A stretch of DNA of 64,000 bases from Streptococcus suis. GTDB taxonomy: Bacteria > Bacillota > Bacilli > Lactobacillales > Streptococcaceae. Shown here piece by piece: positions 17,509 through 27,096 of this stretch (positions are counted from its first letter, which is position 1; every line of letters starts with the position of its first letter). The notes under the pieces were generated by a model. The model had not been told where the DNA came from. It saw only the letters and a program-made list of their open reading frames with translations, and searched no databases. The stretch lies in contig JAKTNI010000002.1 of NCBI GenBank assembly GCA_029593505.1, positions 62,001 through 126,000 on the forward strand. The letters are read 5' to 3'. Both the position numbers and the translations under genes were made by a program.

Positions 17509-19452
17509 TTATTCTACCGGACGAGACTTACGCTGAATGTCAGAAAGTATGGTATCAACAAACTCTGTCAACAGCTGAGTTTGAGTTGATTTGCTACCAT
17601 AGCGACGAACATTAACCGCATTTTCTTCCATTTCCTTATCACCAACGATCAATTGGTATGGGATCTTACTTGTTTGACTTTGGCGAATCTTGTACTGCAT
17701 TTTTTCGTTACGCTCATCCACATGCACACGAACACCTCTATCCTGTAACTCTTTGGCAACCTTCCATGCATAATCTAGATGAGCATCGACAGAAATTGGA
17801 ATGAGTGTTACCTGAGTTGGAGCCAACCAAGTTGGAAAAGCACCTTTATATGTTTCAATCAGGATAGCTGTAAAGCGTTCCATTGTTGAAATAATACCGC
17901 GGTGAATCATAACTGGACGATGCTCTTCACCATCAGCACCTGTATAAGTCAAACCAAAGCGTTCTGGCAAGAGAAAATCCAGCTGAATGGTTGAAAGAGT
18001 TTCTTCATTACCAAGTGCTGTCTTCACTTGAATATCCAATTTAGGACCATAGAATGCAGCTTCACCTTCAGCTTCAAAGTACTCCACTTGCATATCATCC
18101 ATCGCAGCTTTCAACATACGTTGAGCATTTTCCCACATCTCATCGTTATCATAGTATTTTTCTTTATCCTCTGGGTCACGATAAGAAAGACGGAAACGAT
18201 AATCAGTCAAATTAAAATCAGCATAGACATCAATAATCAACTGAAGAGCTTTTTTAAACTCTTCCTGAATTTGCTCAGGTGTTACAAAAATATGACCATC
18301 ATTTAGCGTCATTTCACGAACACGTTGTAAGCCTGTCAAAGCTCCTGATTTTTCATAACGGTGCATCATTCCCAGTTCCGCTATGCGCACGGGCAATTCA
18401 CGATAAGAACGAACATGGTTTTTATAAACTTGAATATGGTGAGGGCAGTTCATCGGACGAAGAACAAATTCTTCTCCATCTCCCATATCCATAGTCGGAA
18501 ACATATCCTCAGAATAGTGTTCCCAATGTCCAGAAGTTTTATATAGCTCAACAGATGCCAATGGCGGTGTGTAAACATGCTGGTAGCCAGATGCCAACTC
18601 TTTGTCTGTGATATAACGCTCCAAAGTACGACGAATGGTTGCACCATTTGGTAGCCAGAATGGTAAACCTTGTCCTACTTCTTGACTAATCATAAACAAA
18701 TCAAGTTCTTTGCCCAGTTTACGATGGTCACGCTCTTTGGCTTCTTCACGCATTTGAAGATAAGCTTTAAGATCTTTTTTATCGAACCAAGCCGTACCAT
18801 AAACACGTTGCATCATAGGATTTTCACTCTTACCACGCCAGTAAGCACCTGCTACATTAAGTAATTCAAAAACTTGAATGCGGCCTGTTGACGGTACATG
18901 AGGTCCTCGACAGAGATCAACATATTCTCCTTGAGTATAGATAGTTAGACCACCTTCGTCATCTGAATGTTCATGAATCAATTCCAATTTATACGGATCA
19001 TCTTTAAAAATTTCCAAAGCTTCTTCTTTTGTCACTTCACGACGTTCAGATGGGAAGTTTTCTTTGACAATTTTTACCATTTCTTCTTGAATACGTGGTA
19101 GATCTTCATTAGAAATCTGACCTGCAGTATGATCTGTATCATAATAGAAGCCATCTTGAATAGCTGGTCCTACTCCCAATTTAATATCAGGGAAAAGACG
19201 ACGAGCTGCTTGAGCAAAAAGATGTGCTGCAGAATGACGTAGGATAGCTAATGCATCCTCATGGTCTGGAGTTACAATCTCAAGTGTTCCATCTTCTTCG
19301 ATAGCACGAGTTGTATCAATCAGACGACCATTCAACTTACCTGCCAAAGCCTTTTTCGCCAATGAGTTGCTAATTGATTGAGCAATCTCAAGAGTTGTAA
19401 TACCAGACTGATACTCACGAACAGCACCATCTGGAAAAGTAATATGAATCAT
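17509..19452 (-). CDS. thrS: Threonyl-tRNA synthetase
   Basis: Charges tRNA-Thr. The 647-residue protein has an N-terminal TGS domain ([11 protein letters not shown]), the second-additional editing domain with [15 protein letters not shown], the class II core with zinc-binding residues around [12 protein letters not shown], motif 2 [20 protein letters not shown], and a C-terminal anticodon-binding domain from about residue 540. An upstream in-frame start at 19497 would add 15 hydrophobic residues and lacks family support; the ATG at 19452 begins MIHITFPDG as in homologues. A T-box leader of about 200 nucleotides lies upstream, so expression follows uncharged tRNA-Thr. Confidence 0.97.
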   Translation of the reverse strand: MIHITFPDGAVREYQSGITTLEIAQSISNSLAKKALAGKLNGRLIDTTRAIEEDGTLEIVTPDHEDALAILRHSAAHLFAQAARRLFPDIKLGVGPAIQDGFYYDTDHTAGQISNEDLPRIQEEMVKIVKENFPSERREVTKEEALEIFKDDPYKLELIHEHSDDEGGLTIYTQGEYVDLCRGPHVPSTGRIQVFELLNVAGAYWRGKSENPMMQRVYGTAWFDKKDLKAYLQMREEAKERDHRKLGKELDLFMISQEVGQGLPFWLPNGATIRRTLERYITDKELASGYQHVYTPPLASVELYKTSGHWEHYSEDMFPTMDMGDGEEFVLRPMNCPHHIQVYKNHVRSYRELPVRIAELGMMHRYEKSGALTGLQRVREMTLNDGHIFVTPEQIQEEFKKALQLIIDVYADFNLTDYRFRLSYRDPEDKEKYYDNDEMWENAQRMLKAAMDDMQVEYFEAEGEAAFYGPKLDIQVKTALGNEETLSTIQLDFLLPERFGLTYTGADGEEHRPVMIHRGIISTMERFTAILIETYKGAFPTWLAPTQVTLIPISVDAHLDYAWKVAKELQDRGVRVHVDERNEKMQYKIRQSQTSKIPYQLIVGDKEMEENAVNVRRYGSKSTQTQLLTEFVDTILSDIQRKSRPVE

Positions 19453-19608
19453 AGTTAAGATACCAAGTCCGACTAAAAACGATTGAATAATAAGCAACTA
19501 TAAAACTACAAGACTAATTATTCTAAATTTTAAGACGGATTCAATTCCTTTCTCTTTAATTGTTTATTGACACTAGTAAGACTTTATCGTTTTTTTATCA
19601 CAGTCATA

Positions 19609-19819
19609 AAAATAATACGACGTCCTCACAAAAGGACGTCGTAACGTGGTTCCACCTTCATTCGTAGTCAACAAAAAATAACTACCTCAGTTTGGCGATA
19701 AGGGAACCACCCTTCTATGTTTGCATAAAATACGATCGAGTAGTGTTCATCCTATCCTCTATGTACTTTCCAGCCACCGTACACTCTCTCAAAGATTTCC
19801 TAGAATGAATAAGTCTCTA
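19609..19819 (-). ncRNA. T-box leader of thrS
   Basis: The minus strand carries the T-box sequence AAGGTGGAACCACG (plus 19645-19658) just upstream of a terminator. The terminator stem is ACGACGTCC / GGACGTCGT (19617-19642) followed by ATTATTTTT. Stem I lies upstream, with a likely specifier codon ACT (Thr) at 19744-19742 in the context GAACACTACTC. Uncharged tRNA-Thr would stabilise the antiterminator. A second, similar motif AAGGGTGGTTCCC lies at 19702-19714; its GTGGTTCC is exactly complementary to GGAACCAC of the T-box. Confidence 0.9.
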
Positions 19820-19825
19820 GAGGTT

Positions 19826-19854
19826 ATTATACCAATCAACTACATAAATTTCAA
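19826..19854 (-). promoter_or_regulatory. thrS promoter
   Basis: Minus-strand TTGAAA (19849-19854), 17-base spacer, TATAAT (19826-19831) preceded by extended TGG. It lies just upstream of the T-box leader. Confidence 0.8.
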
Positions 19855-19961
19855 GTATTTTTCAATGGAGTAAGAAATATTTTCAAAAGATGAGTAGAAA
19901 CAAGGGATACAAATAACAACTCATTGAGTTCTATCAGAAAATGAAACCAACTTTCCCCAGC

Positions 19962-21275
19962 TCACTCAAAAAAATTACGAATGGACTTAACTTGTTCGGC
20001 TGATTTTTTCAGTATTCGTACAGTAGTAGTTGATGAAGCAACAACTGCTTTTTTAGGAAGGTATATCGCTTCTTTTATCAAAGCTTCTGCCACACTATCC
20101 TGACTCGTATGCTCTTTATTAAAATCATAGGAAATTTTTAAATCAAGATAATATTCAAATACCTTTCTACCAAAGTTAGTAGATGAAATATCATATAATT
20201 TTTTATCTAAAACATGTGGATTCATCGGAGGGGTCACAACAATCGCCTCAACTACCGCATCTGCTAATTCTTGCTCTCTGACAAAAAGAGTTCCAAACAT
20301 CTTATTGGTGATAAGATTTTCCAAATATGGATTAGCATGGGCTAAAATTGGTGTTCCAGAAGCCAAACTTTCTAAAAACGTAAGTCCTTGTGTCTCACTC
20401 GTTGATGCCGAAATAAAGAAATCAGCAGCTTTATAATAAAGGGCTGTATCACTTGGTGCAACCATTCCAGTCAATTGGACCTGATCTTCCAAATGCAATT
20501 CTGCAATCATCTTTCTCAACTCATCTACATAGGGACCGCCACCGACAATCACCAGCTTCACCTTAGGATTTTCAGATAAAATTTTCGGCATCGCTTGAAC
20601 AATTGCTTGAATATTTTTTTCACTTGAAATACGTGATAGGCTAAGCAACATTGTTTCATCTGGTGCAATTCCCAACTGTGAGCGCAATTCTTCTGTTTCT
20701 GTTTTTCCAATTTCTGGTCTATCAAATTTCGCTAAGTCAATTCCTGTTGGAATAACCCTCTTAGAAATCGGAACAGAGTATCCAATCAATAGCTCTTCCA
20801 CAATTTCACTCGGACAGATAACACCGTCTAAATCGCGCAAAAATGCTCGAACAAAGTACTTAATCATACCAGGACGAATAATCTTTCCTTTGGCAATATA
20901 ATGGACATAATCCTCATACTGAGTATGATAAGTGTGCACTACTGGAATCTCTAATTCTTTTGCAATCATTTTCCCTAGAATTCCTAAGGAAAATTCCGTA
21001 TGAGTATGGATGATATCTAACTTATAACGACTAGCAATTTTCAAAACATCCCTAAAACCAGCATAGGCCACTCGACGATCCTTAAAAGCAAAAAATGGCA
21101 CACTAGGAATACGAATAATATCCCAGTCTTCGTAACGATTCACATCCTGATCGGTTGTTGTAAAAATAAATACTGTATGTCCCAATTTTTCCAACTCTAT
21201 TTTTAGAGTACGAATCGAAGTCGCTACTCCTGACACTTGCGGAAAATAGGTATCTGTAAATAATCCAATTCGCAT
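19962..21275 (-). CDS. GT4 glycosyltransferase, probable monoglucosyl-diacylglycerol synthase
   Basis: The 437-residue protein is a GT-B glycosyltransferase of family 4: an N-terminal domain with GLFTDTYFPQVSGVATSI and HTHTEFSLGILG, and a C-terminal nucleotide-sugar domain with LSRISSEKN, VIVGGGPY and ETQGLTFLESLASGTP. Length and pairing with CpoA match the pneumococcal enzyme that transfers glucose from UDP-glucose to diacylglycerol, the first step of glycolipid and lipoteichoic-acid anchor synthesis. Its ATG overlaps the cpoA stop codon (TAATG), implying translational coupling. The assignment depends on length, motifs and neighbour. Confidence 0.85.
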   Translation of the reverse strand: MRIGLFTDTYFPQVSGVATSIRTLKIELEKLGHTVFIFTTTDQDVNRYEDWDIIRIPSVPFFAFKDRRVAYAGFRDVLKIASRYKLDIIHTHTEFSLGILGKMIAKELEIPVVHTYHTQYEDYVHYIAKGKIIRPGMIKYFVRAFLRDLDGVICPSEIVEELLIGYSVPISKRVIPTGIDLAKFDRPEIGKTETEELRSQLGIAPDETMLLSLSRISSEKNIQAIVQAMPKILSENPKVKLVIVGGGPYVDELRKMIAELHLEDQVQLTGMVAPSDTALYYKAADFFISASTSETQGLTFLESLASGTPILAHANPYLENLITNKMFGTLFVREQELADAVVEAIVVTPPMNPHVLDKKLYDISSTNFGRKVFEYYLDLKISYDFNKEHTSQDSVAEALIKEAIYLPKKAVVASSTTTVRILKKSAEQVKSIRNFFE

Positions 21276-22273
21276 TACATCTCCAATACTTGACGATAAG
21301 CATCTACCAATTGATGACTTACATTATCAATGGAACGACTAACAGCCACCTGATAACCTGCCTCTCGCTTATCCACTTTTTTATCCAAAATATTTTGAAT
21401 AGAAACGACAAAATCGTCAACTGTCTTTCCAAATTCAACAGCTTGTTCATCAATCCAACCATCATACACTGGAATATCACGCAAAACGACATGTTGGTGA
21501 CTAGCCAGTGCTTCCAAAACAACAATGCCTTCTGTCTCTTCGTAAGAAGGAAAGAAAAAGGCGTCTGCTCCACTCATTGCACCTTGAAAAACAGCTCCCT
21601 TAAAATAACCCGGAAACTCAACATTTGGTGGATGTTCCCCTTCAATAATCTTACGTATATAAGACGGAATGAGCCATTTGTTAATACTACCCAGCCAAAT
21701 AAAACGTACATGGGGCATTTTTTCAGCAACCTTTACAAAATCCTCAATTCCCTTACGACGGAAATATAATCCCGCACAAACAACAACAGCCTGTCCTTCT
21801 TCAATATTAAAATACTCTCTAAAAACAGCCTCCTTTTGAGGATCCTTCTTATATTTTTCCAAATCAATACCATTTGAAACAGCAATAATCGGAGTGGTTA
21901 CTCCGTAAGATTGGATCAATGTTTTAGAGTATTCAGATGGCGTAATCACAACATCTGCTTGTTGATACATGCTTGCTAGGTATTTTCCGACAAAGGGGGC
22001 CAATAAATTTGAACCAATAAATGAATTTTGAAAATCTTCCTTTGTCGAATGACCGTGCATAATCACTTTTTTTCCACCGCGTTTGGCAGCATGGAGAAGC
22101 AACCACGAGCGTGGTCCATAGGTATTGATGTGAACAACATCGTAGTTCCCTAATAAATCTGTTGTGTAGGGAATCCCAGCCATGTCCAATGCTTCCATTT
22201 GATGTTGGAGTGCTCTTCCAATTCCTGATTTTTCTAAAACAGTTTTTCCCTCTAAATATAACAGTACTTTCAT
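21275..22273 (-). CDS. cpoA: GT4 glycosyltransferase CpoA (second sugar of the membrane glycolipid)
   Basis: The 332-residue GT-B protein matches CpoA in length and order. CpoA adds galactose to monoglucosyl-diacylglycerol in pneumococcus, and its loss changes membrane lipids and beta-lactam response. Seen here: HINTYGPRSWLLLHAAKRGGKKVIMHGHS, the C-terminal donor domain VVCAGLYFRRKGIEDF, and SYEETEGIVVLEALAS. The sugar it adds in this organism cannot be read from sequence. A TATAAT box on the minus strand (22281-22286) ends only seven bases before the ATG, and no Shine-Dalgarno is visible, so the message may have almost no leader. Confidence 0.82.
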   Translation of the reverse strand: MKVLLYLEGKTVLEKSGIGRALQHQMEALDMAGIPYTTDLLGNYDVVHINTYGPRSWLLLHAAKRGGKKVIMHGHSTKEDFQNSFIGSNLLAPFVGKYLASMYQQADVVITPSEYSKTLIQSYGVTTPIIAVSNGIDLEKYKKDPQKEAVFREYFNIEEGQAVVVCAGLYFRRKGIEDFVKVAEKMPHVRFIWLGSINKWLIPSYIRKIIEGEHPPNVEFPGYFKGAVFQGAMSGADAFFFPSYEETEGIVVLEALASHQHVVLRDIPVYDGWIDEQAVEFGKTVDDFVVSIQNILDKKVDKREAGYQVAVSRSIDNVSHQLVDAYRQVLEM

Positions 22274-22395
22274 ATTTTCTATTATAGCCGATTTTTACTA
22301 TTTTTGATAGCCAAAACTATCCTCCTATTCCGAAATCATCTATCACAAAAAGCAACGAATACTAATCGCTGCTTTTTATGTATTTAGTAAGATCA

Positions 22396-23724
22396 CTAGG
22401 CTGTTGCTTTACGTTTTTTGAACAAGCAAAGCACCATGTAAAAGACTACTAACAATCCTGTTCCTAAAATGGGATTTTGCAACAAGAAGCTGACTGCGAC
22501 TGCATCTGTACAGTCATGTCCTATTCCTTTTATGCCATATTGGCTAAGATTAACAAAGTGAGTAAACATACCTGAGAAGAAGATGAGAATAAAGCCATAC
22601 ACTGCTCCAGCGACAGATGCTCCACGCACTCCACCTCTGCTATTTCCAAAAATACCAGCTGTTCCACCTGTAAAGAATGAACCAATAATAGAAATCAATG
22701 GTACAACTCCAAATACAAGACTAGAAACAATCATACCAATTAACATACCAATGATGCCTGTTAAAAATCCAATCATCAACGAATTTGGGGCAAAACCAAA
22801 GAGAACAGGGACATCCAGTGCTGGAATCGCTCCTGGAACAACTTTGTCAGAAATTCCTTTGAAACTTGGCACCAACTCTCCCAAGAAAAGTCGAATCCCT
22901 TGCAAAAGAATCAAAATACCGGCTGTAAATCCAAGTGCTTTTAAGATGGCAAAAATAATATAATTTTGTCCTGCTGTCAATTCTGCAACTTTCGTAGGAC
23001 CAGCAATTAGGAAAAGTCCTAAGTAGAATAGTCCCATGACAATTGATACCGAAATTGCAGTGTCTTTAAAGAAGTTGAGATAAGCAGGTAACTTCAAACT
23101 TTCAGCATCTTTTTCCTTATTTCCAACCAAACCACCTACATAACCTGCAGCAACTGTGCCGATATTGGTTAAGTGACCTAAAGCAAAATTTGAATTTTTG
23201 GTTACTTTCTCGACAGATGTTTGGGCGATAGCTGGTAAAATAATCGAAACAAGTCCTTGAATAGCTGAACCCCAAATAATCGTTTCAATCTCAGAATAAC
23301 CTGCAAATACCAAACCACTTGCAACAACAACTGACAATATCCACAGCATATGACCAGTTAAAAATATATATTTTAATGGTGTAAAACGCGCTAATACAAT
23401 ATTAACTAAGAAACCCAATCCCATAATTGCAGCAGAAGTCGCTGAAATAGCTGGAACAGCTGACTGTAAAGCACCTGATACTGCTTCAGAACCTGTAGCA
23501 AATCCTTGAAGATTGAAAACCTGTGTAAAGACAACTGAGAACGGTATAATCTCATTTACAATCATACCTGCACCAGCACTAACAATCAACATTCCAATAG
23601 CTGTTTTTATCGTCCCAGAAAACACATCACCAAATGATTTTTTCTGTAATATCAGACCAATCATGGCAACCAAACCTAAAATAACAGCTGGTACCTTAAA
23701 TAATTCGATAATGAAAGCGAGCAT
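22396..23724 (-). CDS. PTS sugar transporter subunit IIC (ascorbate/UlaA superfamily)
   Basis: Integral membrane permease of a phosphotransferase system. The 442-residue protein has about ten to twelve hydrophobic segments, with conserved stretches of the UlaA-like group such as AVPAISATSAAIMGLGFLVN, FTPLKYIFLTGHMLW and IGTVAAGYVGGLVGNKEKD. It lies two bases after the IIB gene. The IIA function is supplied by the C-terminal domain of the regulator at the head of the operon. Substrate unknown: ulaD/E/F-type ascorbate enzymes are absent, so ascorbate is not supported; a SIS-domain protein in the operon points to an amino or phospho-sugar. Confidence 0.85.
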   Translation of the reverse strand: MLAFIIELFKVPAVILGLVAMIGLILQKKSFGDVFSGTIKTAIGMLIVSAGAGMIVNEIIPFSVVFTQVFNLQGFATGSEAVSGALQSAVPAISATSAAIMGLGFLVNIVLARFTPLKYIFLTGHMLWILSVVVASGLVFAGYSEIETIIWGSAIQGLVSIILPAIAQTSVEKVTKNSNFALGHLTNIGTVAAGYVGGLVGNKEKDAESLKLPAYLNFFKDTAISVSIVMGLFYLGLFLIAGPTKVAELTAGQNYIIFAILKALGFTAGILILLQGIRLFLGELVPSFKGISDKVVPGAIPALDVPVLFGFAPNSLMIGFLTGIIGMLIGMIVSSLVFGVVPLISIIGSFFTGGTAGIFGNSRGGVRGASVAGAVYGFILIFFSGMFTHFVNLSQYGIKGIGHDCTDAVAVSFLLQNPILGTGLLVVFYMVLCLFKKRKATA

Positions 23725-23726
23725 AT

Positions 23727-24005
23727 CTACACTCCTTTTTCTTCAAAATAAACAGATAATTTTGTTTGTACTTCGTTTGCGTCCATAATATTATGAACAA
23801 AGACTACATTGTCTTGATCAGCAAAATTGCTACGGAATTCTTCTGATGTCACAATCAAATCACATTCTTTTCCTTTAACAGTTCCCATGTCCCAATGCTC
23901 AACAGAAGCTTGACGCCCTAATGTATTCATTACGGACTCTACTGTCATTTTTAACATCAAACTAGTTCCGACACCCATACCACATACTGTTATAATTTTC
24001 ATCAT
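23727..24005 (-). CDS. PTS sugar transporter subunit IIB
   Basis: This 92-residue cytoplasmic phosphocarrier has the IIB phosphorylation loop at the very start: ITVCGMGVGTSLMLKM, with the phosphocysteine at residue 8. It accepts phosphate from IIA and passes it to the incoming sugar. The form matches the short IIB proteins that partner UlaA-type IIC subunits. It lies between the SIS-domain gene (25 bases upstream) and the IIC gene (two bases downstream). Confidence 0.9.
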   Translation of the reverse strand: MMKIITVCGMGVGTSLMLKMTVESVMNTLGRQASVEHWDMGTVKGKECDLIVTSEEFRSNFADQDNVVFVHNIMDANEVQTKLSVYFEEKGV

Positions 24006-24030
24006 CTTTCTCCTTTATACGCTGTACTCA

Positions 24031-24765
24031 CTATAAGCAACTGATTTGATGGCTATATTGTTTGATTAAACGATCGTTAATCGCATCACCCTCATCCAGA
24101 TTTGAACTAACATATACTGGAGGTTTTACTCCTGCTTGAACGAGCAATTCAACTGTATCTGCCATCATACTTTGCATTACAAGCATTCCCAATACAGTAG
24201 ATGTTCCACAGAAACGCTCAGGCATCCCTTCCATCTCCAGCACGGCATCTCCCTTAATACATGGAATATCAATAATAACATCTGCCAAATCTTTCAATAA
24301 TTTTCCTGAAGAATGACGGCTCGTAACACCTTCTGAAAATGCAAGTGACGTTACTGCTACAACTGTTATACCCATCTCTTTTGCTTTTAAAGCCATATCC
24401 ACTGCAGAAGGATTTCGACCTGAAATAGATACAATAATTAACGAATCTTTCTCAGAAGCATTTTCTAATCCCAAATACTGATTGCTAAAACCTTCTACTC
24501 GCTCCTGTAAGGTACTCAATTTTGCTTTTGGAAAGAGAGCGTAGTGTGGAATTAGTAAAGCATTAACGGGTACCAATCCACCAGCACGATAGAAAATCTC
24601 CATCGCAAACATTTGTGAGTGTCCTGTGCCAAACACATGAACGACACCACTATCTTTTACCGACTGGGCAAAAGCTTTAGCTGCGGCTGCAATACTACTA
24701 TCATTTTTCTCCATAAGAGTCGTCATTTGATCTTGGATAGTTGTGAAATATTCTTGGTGTTTCAT
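24031..24765 (-). CDS. SIS-domain protein, probable phosphosugar isomerase or etherase (UPF0309-like)
   Basis: The 244-residue protein contains a sugar-isomerase (SIS) domain. VHVFGTGHSQMFAMEIFYRAGGLVP binds the phosphosugar, and SLIIVSISGRNPSAVDMALKAKEMG is the second phosphate-binding loop near residue 112. The overall style is that of the UPF0309 group, whose members act on amino-sugar phosphates or are uncharacterised. It is in the PTS operon, so it probably processes the sugar phosphate brought in by IIB/IIC. It starts one base from the end of the regulator gene. The reaction is not identifiable by reading. Confidence 0.82.
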   Translation of the reverse strand: MKHQEYFTTIQDQMTTLMEKNDSSIAAAAKAFAQSVKDSGVVHVFGTGHSQMFAMEIFYRAGGLVPVNALLIPHYALFPKAKLSTLQERVEGFSNQYLGLENASEKDSLIIVSISGRNPSAVDMALKAKEMGITVVAVTSLAFSEGVTSRHSSGKLLKDLADVIIDIPCIKGDAVLEMEGMPERFCGTSTVLGMLVMQSMMADTVELLVQAGVKPPVYVSSNLDEGDAINDRLIKQYSHQISCL

Positions 24766-24766
24766 T

Positions 24767-26677
24767 TTAGTTGTCTCCTTTATGAATGATCTGTAAAATA
24801 GTTTCCTTATTATTCTCTTTTAAAGCTTGTAAAAAATCTTCTTGCCCCAACAATCGAACCAACTCAGATAGGGCTGTCAAATGGCTATCATGATCTGTCG
24901 TCGCGAGTGTAAATACCGCATGAACAGGATCATTTAATTTGCTACCAAACGGCACAGGTTCTGCTAATGTCAACAAACTCATAGAAATCTGATGAACTCC
25001 TTCTTTTGAGCTTGCATGAGCTAACGCAATTCCAGGAGCTATGACGATGTAGGGTCCAAAATCATGAACAGCCTGAATCATATTTTCTACATAGAGAGAT
25101 TCTACAGTTTTGTTTTTCATTAACAAATCACCTGCTTTAGAAATTGCTTCTTCCCAATTATCAGCGTGCCCATTTGTAGCAACAAAAGATTCGGTTAGTA
25201 AATCTTCTAACATGATGATACCTCCTTTCAACGAATGTTGGTAATTTTTATATAATGTTTCCACTATCAATCGATCTACTGCTTCTTGAATACGAGCTAT
25301 ATCTTGACCAGTCAGATAAGGTGAAACTTGTAGACAATCTGTATTTTCAAATGGAATTTGTGCAGTGGTTAAAACCATATCATATTTATCAAGTTGATTG
25401 GAATCTTCTAATGTTCCAATCGTAACCATAAATTCGAATTGTTTTTGTAGATTACTCTTTAAAAAGAAGGAACTACCAATTCCGATATGGCATAATACTA
25501 AGACATCTAGTTGTCTTTCTACTTGCTTTTTCAGGTGATTTAAACCTGTAATAATATGTATCGTAATAAGACTGATTCCCGTATCGTCACATAAACCGTA
25601 TTGTTGAAATAACGGCAACTTCTTCATAGCACGCCCAATGCGTTCAAAATCATCTGAGTAATCAGATTTGATAGCACGTAAGATATCAAAAGATACCGCT
25701 TCTAAATCCTGTGAACCAGTCTTTCCTAACATCGTTTGTAAATGAAGAGAAAGATTTTGTTTTAATGAATCCGAAGAAAGCAAATCAATTTGATAATCAT
25801 GGGATAGTTCTTCTAATAAATCCGTCACCATTGCTTGCGTTTCAACTTTATACCCCTCCTCTAAAAAACTATCTTGAATCGTAGGTTGGTGTAACATAAA
25901 ATCCAGCATAGTCCTCCATTCAGATAGAGAGATAGAGCAATCAAACACTTTCTCTAAAGCTAATTTTTCCTCCAAACACGATTCTTGTTGAATCTCTAAC
26001 TGTTGTTCAATCATATAGCCTTTATCCATCCGATACAAACTCACACAGATAAAATGGAAAATCGTTTGAAATGCTGTTAAGAGAAAACGACAACGGTATT
26101 GTTTTTCAATCCTGCGAACAATATCTAATGTAAGGGGGTAATACTGTTCAAATGATTGAAAAAAATCTTTTTCAAATTCAGAATTACGGATTTGTTCCAC
26201 AAAACAAGAACGAATACGGTACTCATCACCTCGAATACGTAGTCCATGTTTTTGATCGAAATCAATCCAGATATTTTTAGACTGCAAGGTCTCTCTTAGC
26301 TTTCGCATATCCCCATGAATCGTACTCTTGCTAACTTGTAAATAATCCTCAAAAAATGCATTCGTTAGCCGTTCAGGTTCTAAAACCAGTAACAAGAAGA
26401 GACTACTTAATCGAGAGGGACTATCTCGGTAACTTCCCCACTCATCCTTAAAGAGTAAGCTCTTATCAAATGAATTTGGATCTCCCTCTATCGAAATCAT
26501 GGGAACAGAACGTTTAACCAAAGAAAGATTGGTATGACTGGATAAAAAGTATTGTATTTCATCAAGTGAAAGACGAATGGATCGTTCACTTACATTAAAA
26601 GCTCGGCTTAATTCGGAATAAGTGCTAGCTTCCTTATTCAGTAGCCATTCTAAAATACGATAATCTCTACTTTTCAT
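24767..26677 (-). CDS. PRD-containing BglG/MtlR-type regulator with IIB-like and IIA domains
   Basis: The 636-residue PTS-controlled transcriptional regulator heads the operon. Order: winged-helix HTH (residues about 1-60, YSELSRAFNVSERSIRLSLDEI), a second HTH (about 85-130, LQVSKSTIHGDMRKL), two PRD domains, a GatB/Bgl-like IIB domain with VLCHIGIGSSFFLKSNL, and a C-terminal IIA domain whose phosphohistidine is in APGIALAHASSKEG. The IIA domain probably serves the IIC/IIB genes, so sensing and transport are fused. A GTG at 26686 is in frame, but GGAGG overlaps it; ATG at 26677, eight bases after the Shine-Dalgarno, is the start. A cre-like site overlaps its promoter. Confidence 0.87.
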   Translation of the reverse strand: MKSRDYRILEWLLNKEASTYSELSRAFNVSERSIRLSLDEIQYFLSSHTNLSLVKRSVPMISIEGDPNSFDKSLLFKDEWGSYRDSPSRLSSLFLLLVLEPERLTNAFFEDYLQVSKSTIHGDMRKLRETLQSKNIWIDFDQKHGLRIRGDEYRIRSCFVEQIRNSEFEKDFFQSFEQYYPLTLDIVRRIEKQYRCRFLLTAFQTIFHFICVSLYRMDKGYMIEQQLEIQQESCLEEKLALEKVFDCSISLSEWRTMLDFMLHQPTIQDSFLEEGYKVETQAMVTDLLEELSHDYQIDLLSSDSLKQNLSLHLQTMLGKTGSQDLEAVSFDILRAIKSDYSDDFERIGRAMKKLPLFQQYGLCDDTGISLITIHIITGLNHLKKQVERQLDVLVLCHIGIGSSFFLKSNLQKQFEFMVTIGTLEDSNQLDKYDMVLTTAQIPFENTDCLQVSPYLTGQDIARIQEAVDRLIVETLYKNYQHSLKGGIIMLEDLLTESFVATNGHADNWEEAISKAGDLLMKNKTVESLYVENMIQAVHDFGPYIVIAPGIALAHASSKEGVHQISMSLLTLAEPVPFGSKLNDPVHAVFTLATTDHDSHLTALSELVRLLGQEDFLQALKENNKETILQIIHKGDN

Positions 26678-26700
26678 CTCAACCACCTCCTTACATACTC

Positions 26701-26729
26701 ATTATAACAAAATAGAAAGCGTTACCAAA
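26701..26729 (-). promoter_or_regulatory. Promoter of the PTS operon with a cre-like site
   Basis: Minus-strand TATAAT occupies 26701-26706. In the spacer, AGAAAGCGTTACCA (plus 26713-26726) matches the catabolite-responsive element core (TGAAANCGNTNNCA) at all but one fixed position. CcpA bound here would repress the operon when a preferred sugar is present. The -35 region is poor, as expected for a promoter needing its own activator. Confidence 0.6.
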
Positions 26730-27004
26730 GTGTAACTTTTTTCAAAATATTGACACAAAATTACACAGATAATATGTACAATGTTTAAAAAAACATTCAT
26801 TAACAGAATCTCATCTTTATCACCATAGATATTCCGCTATTGCTTGAGCAAAACTCTGTCATTTTACACCAACTCAAAAAATAAATAACAAATACTCATA
26901 AAATTCTTAGCTAACCATACTTGTTATTAAACTAATAATTACTCTCACTACATATTAAAAACACTTGCTCTGTTCATATTTACAAAAGAAAAAACTGAAA
27001 ATTA
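26730..27004. other. Gene-free stretch between the PTS operon and folD
   Basis: AT-rich sequence upstream of the PTS regulator promoter. No open frame with a ribosome-binding site, no strong hairpin and no clear repeat seen. It may hold an activator site for the PRD regulator. Confidence 0.4.
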
Positions 27005-27032
27005 CAAAAAAAAGCCAGATTAGTATCCAGCT
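27005..27032 (-). terminator. Terminator after folD
   Basis: Minus-strand AGCTGGAT-ACTA-ATCTGGCT (two wobble pairs) followed by TTTTTTTT. Confidence 0.8.
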
Positions 27033-27096
27033 CTTTTTCATCATTCTCAAATCATTCCAAATAAAATTTCCATAACTGTATACATTGTGAAAATGA

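Noticed and set aside
22396..26677. Ascorbate (ula) utilisation operon
   Set aside because: IIC and regulator resemble the Ula group, but the ascorbate phosphate lactonase, decarboxylase and epimerases are absent.
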